8,701 nucleotides of DNA from Alcaligenaceae bacterium. Its GTDB lineage: Bacteria > Pseudomonadota > Gammaproteobacteria > Burkholderiales > Burkholderiaceae_B. This document shows positions 7,292 through 8,701 of this stretch, piece after piece (position 1 is the first letter of the stretch; every line of letters begins with the position of its first letter). Under the pieces are notes generated by a model. That model did not search any database and was not told where the DNA came from. It saw only the letters and a list, made by a program, of their open reading frames with translations. The translations under genes and the position numbers were made by a program. The DNA lies in the NCBI GenBank assembly GCA_029265335.1, contig JAJUJN010000072.1, positions 1 through 8,701 on the forward strand, read 5' to 3'.

Positions 7292-8524
7292 ATGGATTTC
7301 GACCAGACCCGTGCTCGTCTCGAGGCACTCTATGAGCATTACACCGATCGTCGCCAAGTAAAGCAAACCTTGCTTGTTTTCGACCGTCATGGGCGCATCG
7401 ACGTCGAAGCCGCCTGGCTGCAAACCCTCACTCATTTCTACTCGCACATTACCCTGGCTCAGGCCACCGACATCGAGTTCGGTCCAGGCAAGCTCTGGGA
7501 CGGAAGCTATCCCATCGAAACCTACAATGCCTCTCTCAGCGGCGCCACGGTGGTAGACCTGCTCTATCCCCATGCCGAAGCGAGCACACGCGAGCCCTTG
7601 GTGGCGTTGATCAACGATGGCTACATCAGCCAACTCGACTGGCTCCATGTCTGGGTGGATTTTCCGCTGCACTCGCAACCCAGCTACACCGAGATCGTGG
7701 AGAGCCTCCTCACTCATCCCCACGTGCAGGGCGAGGGCTGGATGCCGCTGCCGCTGGAGGCCCTCAACCTTGACCCCGCCGCGCACCCGCACGTGGAGTG
7801 GCTGCTGGCCATTTATGTGGGTACCTTTGCCCGGGCGCCCGAGTGGGCTGGCCTGCAGTATTGGGCCCAGGCGCTGGCCGAGGCGCTCACTCAAGCTGAC
7901 TCCGTACTGTCGGCCTACAAAGCCGTGGCACGCGATATCGCCTGGGCCGCGCAGCAGCACGGCGAATGGCCTGACTTGAGCGATCCGGCACAATTCGTGA
8001 ACCAGATCTACCAGCAGGTGTTGGGTCGAGAAGCCGATGCTGTTGGTCTGCAATACTGGAGCTCGGCCATTGCCGCCGGCGACATACCGCGCAGCGAATT
8101 CATCGCGGTGTTTCTCAATAGCGCTTTGCAGAGTCACGGCGACGCCAGCTATTTGCACAACCGAATTGCAGTGGCCGCTTACGCCGCGCAACCCGAGATT
8201 TCGGGCCCGGGCACAACGCCACCCGACTTGGCCGCCATACTTCACGGCGTGAGCAATCTTGGCTCTGCCCTGCAGGCCATCGACGCACTGGGTGGCACAA
8301 ACTCGGCGCCCCGCGTGTTTGCCGAAACCCCCGAAACCTCAAGCTTGGTGTTTTCGGCTGTGCAGGGCCCTGAGCTCGCCGAAACACTGCCCAGTGCGGC
8401 AATCAACCCAGCAGCGCGCAGCGACGACCCTTATGCCACCCTGCCCGAGATGATGCCGGATTTTGTACCCGTCGGTCTGCCCAGCGCAGGCGCCGAACTC
8501 CAGCTCTACTACAATGAGGGATAA
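7292..8524 (+). CDS. DUF4214 domain-containing protein, candidate non-classically secreted protein
   Basis: The role of this 410-residue protein is unknown. A clear DUF4214 module lies at about 235-280, with [23 protein letters not shown] divergent copy at about 168-222 includes [12 protein letters not shown]. After them, [11 protein letters not shown] (289-299) and [18 protein letters not shown] (316-333) match the usual tail of DUF4214 proteins. The N-terminal 160 residues were not recognised, and the last 75 are low in structure and rich in Pro, Ala and Glu. There is no signal peptide and no cysteine. By hand count there are about 49 Asp/Glu against 17 Lys/Arg. DUF4214 often occurs in RTX or type I-secreted surface proteins, so such export is an inference; no glycine-rich calcium repeats are present. 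ATG 7292 is chosen because an earlier in-frame start at 7091 would overlap the preceding gene and gives an unlikely sequence. A weak AGAG lies 8 bases upstream. The 73-bp gap before it holds no visible terminator. Confidence 0.82.
   Translation: MDFDQTRARLEALYEHYTDRRQVKQTLLVFDRHGRIDVEAAWLQTLTHFYSHITLAQATDIEFGPGKLWDGSYPIETYNASLSGATVVDLLYPHAEASTREPLVALINDGYISQLDWLHVWVDFPLHSQPSYTEIVESLLTHPHVQGEGWMPLPLEALNLDPAAHPHVEWLLAIYVGTFARAPEWAGLQYWAQALAEALTQADSVLSAYKAVARDIAWAAQQHGEWPDLSDPAQFVNQIYQQVLGREADAVGLQYWSSAIAAGDIPRSEFIAVFLNSALQSHGDASYLHNRIAVAAYAAQPEISGPGTTPPDLAAILHGVSNLGSALQAIDALGGTNSAPRVFAETPETSSLVFSAVQGPELAETLPSAAINPAARSDDPYATLPEMMPDFVPVGLPSAGAELQLYYNEG
8510..8515 (+). promoter_or_regulatory. Candidate -10 hexamer for yggX inside the preceding gene
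   Basis: TACAAT matches TATAAT in five of six bases and would give a leader of about 25 bases before the yggX ATG. No good -35 hexamer is seen 16-18 bases upstream. With only 23 bp between the two genes, yggX needs either such an internal promoter or read-through from upstream. Confidence 0.25.
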
Positions 8525-8538
8525 CCCAGCAACCTATC

Positions 8539-8543
8539 GAGGA
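8539..8543 (+). promoter_or_regulatory. Ribosome binding site of yggX
   Basis: GAGGA ends 4 bases before ATG 8548. It is the strongest Shine-Dalgarno match in the right half of the window, though its spacing is short. Confidence 0.6.
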
Positions 8544-8547
8544 TCAC

Positions 8548-8701
8548 ATGGCAAGAATGGTTCAGTGCGCCAAACTCAAAACCGAGGCCGAAGGTCTGGA
8601 TTTTGCCCCTTACCCTGGCGAATTGGGGCAACGCATCTACCAGAACATCTCCAAACAGGCGTGGCAAGATTGGATTGCCGTTCAAACCCGTCTGGTGAAC
8701 G
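8548..8701 (+). CDS. yggX: Probable Fe(2+)-trafficking / oxidative damage protection protein YggX (3' end outside the window)
   Basis: The first 51 residues are visible and closely follow the start of E. coli YggX (about 91 residues in full). The [10 protein letters not shown] start has the conserved Cys7, then come EAEGLDF, the signature [10 protein letters not shown] and ISKQAWQDW, and a Q-T-x-L-[IV]-N stretch at the window edge. YggX is a small cytoplasmic protein linked to iron handling and to protection of iron-sulfur enzymes from oxidants. The ATG at 8548 is supported by GAGGA just upstream. It lies 23 bp after the DUF4214 gene with no terminator between, so co-transcription is possible. 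From memory, argA and yggX are neighbours in many Burkholderiales; here three genes separate them. Confidence 0.93.
   Translation, partial: MARMVQCAKLKTEAEGLDFAPYPGELGQRIYQNISKQAWQDWIAVQTRLVN

Noticed and set aside
7256..8245. A 329-codon open frame on the minus strand, antisense to the DUF4214 gene
   Set aside because: The plus-strand frame carries a recognisable DUF4214 module, while the antisense product shows no family features and no start context.
6241..8524. Prophage tail genes or a mobile island as the source of the two secreted-protein genes
   Set aside because: DUF4214-like and TSP1-like modules can occur in phage proteins, but there is no integrase, transposase, tRNA, attachment-like direct repeat or other phage gene in the window.
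1..8701. CRISPR array, tRNA, rRNA or insertion sequence
   Set aside because: No regularly spaced repeats, cloverleaf-like sequence, rRNA motif or transposase frame with terminal inverted repeats was seen on either strand.

Overview
The window reads as a chromosomal segment of a GC-rich proteobacterium, most likely a betaproteobacterium of the Burkholderiales or a relative. The evidence is the divergent pair hrpA and argA, a two-domain ArgA whose N-terminus and kinase-like fold resemble beta/gamma-proteobacterial enzymes, and a YggX-type Fe(2+)-trafficking protein just downstream. From memory, the order hrpA, argA, yggX is common in Burkholderiales. This assignment rests on recognition by eye, not on a database search.

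Left part (1-4226): the 3' end of a YibF-like glutathione S-transferase gene on the plus strand meets the 3' end of hrpA, a 1262-residue DEAH-box RNA helicase gene on the minus strand. The two stop codons are only 14 bp apart, and small dyads lie around the junction. Middle (4227-6130): a 125-bp divergent intergenic region holds -10-like hexamers on both strands. It is followed by argA (N-acetylglutamate synthase, first step of arginine synthesis), a GC-rich hairpin, and a stand-alone arsC for a glutaredoxin-type arsenate reductase with all its key Cys and Arg residues.

Right part (6131-8524): this is the accessory part of the window. Two uncharacterised genes lie in the same direction. The first encodes a Sec-exported, cysteine-rich, proline-linked protein with a thrombospondin-1-like segment and a C-terminal DUF4214-like motif. 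The second encodes a 410-residue protein that is cysteine-free, strongly acidic and without a signal peptide, and that carries two DUF4214-like modules. All three modules across the two proteins share the pattern R-x-[PA]-[ED]-x-x-G-[LF]-x-x-W. The pair looks like an extracellular or surface system of unknown function, placed between housekeeping genes. The window ends inside yggX (8548 onward).

The functions of hrpA, argA, arsC, yggX and the GST follow from family recognition. The roles proposed for the two DUF4214-like proteins are inference. No tRNA, rRNA, CRISPR array, insertion sequence or integrase was seen, and there is no gene-free stretch longer than 125 bp.
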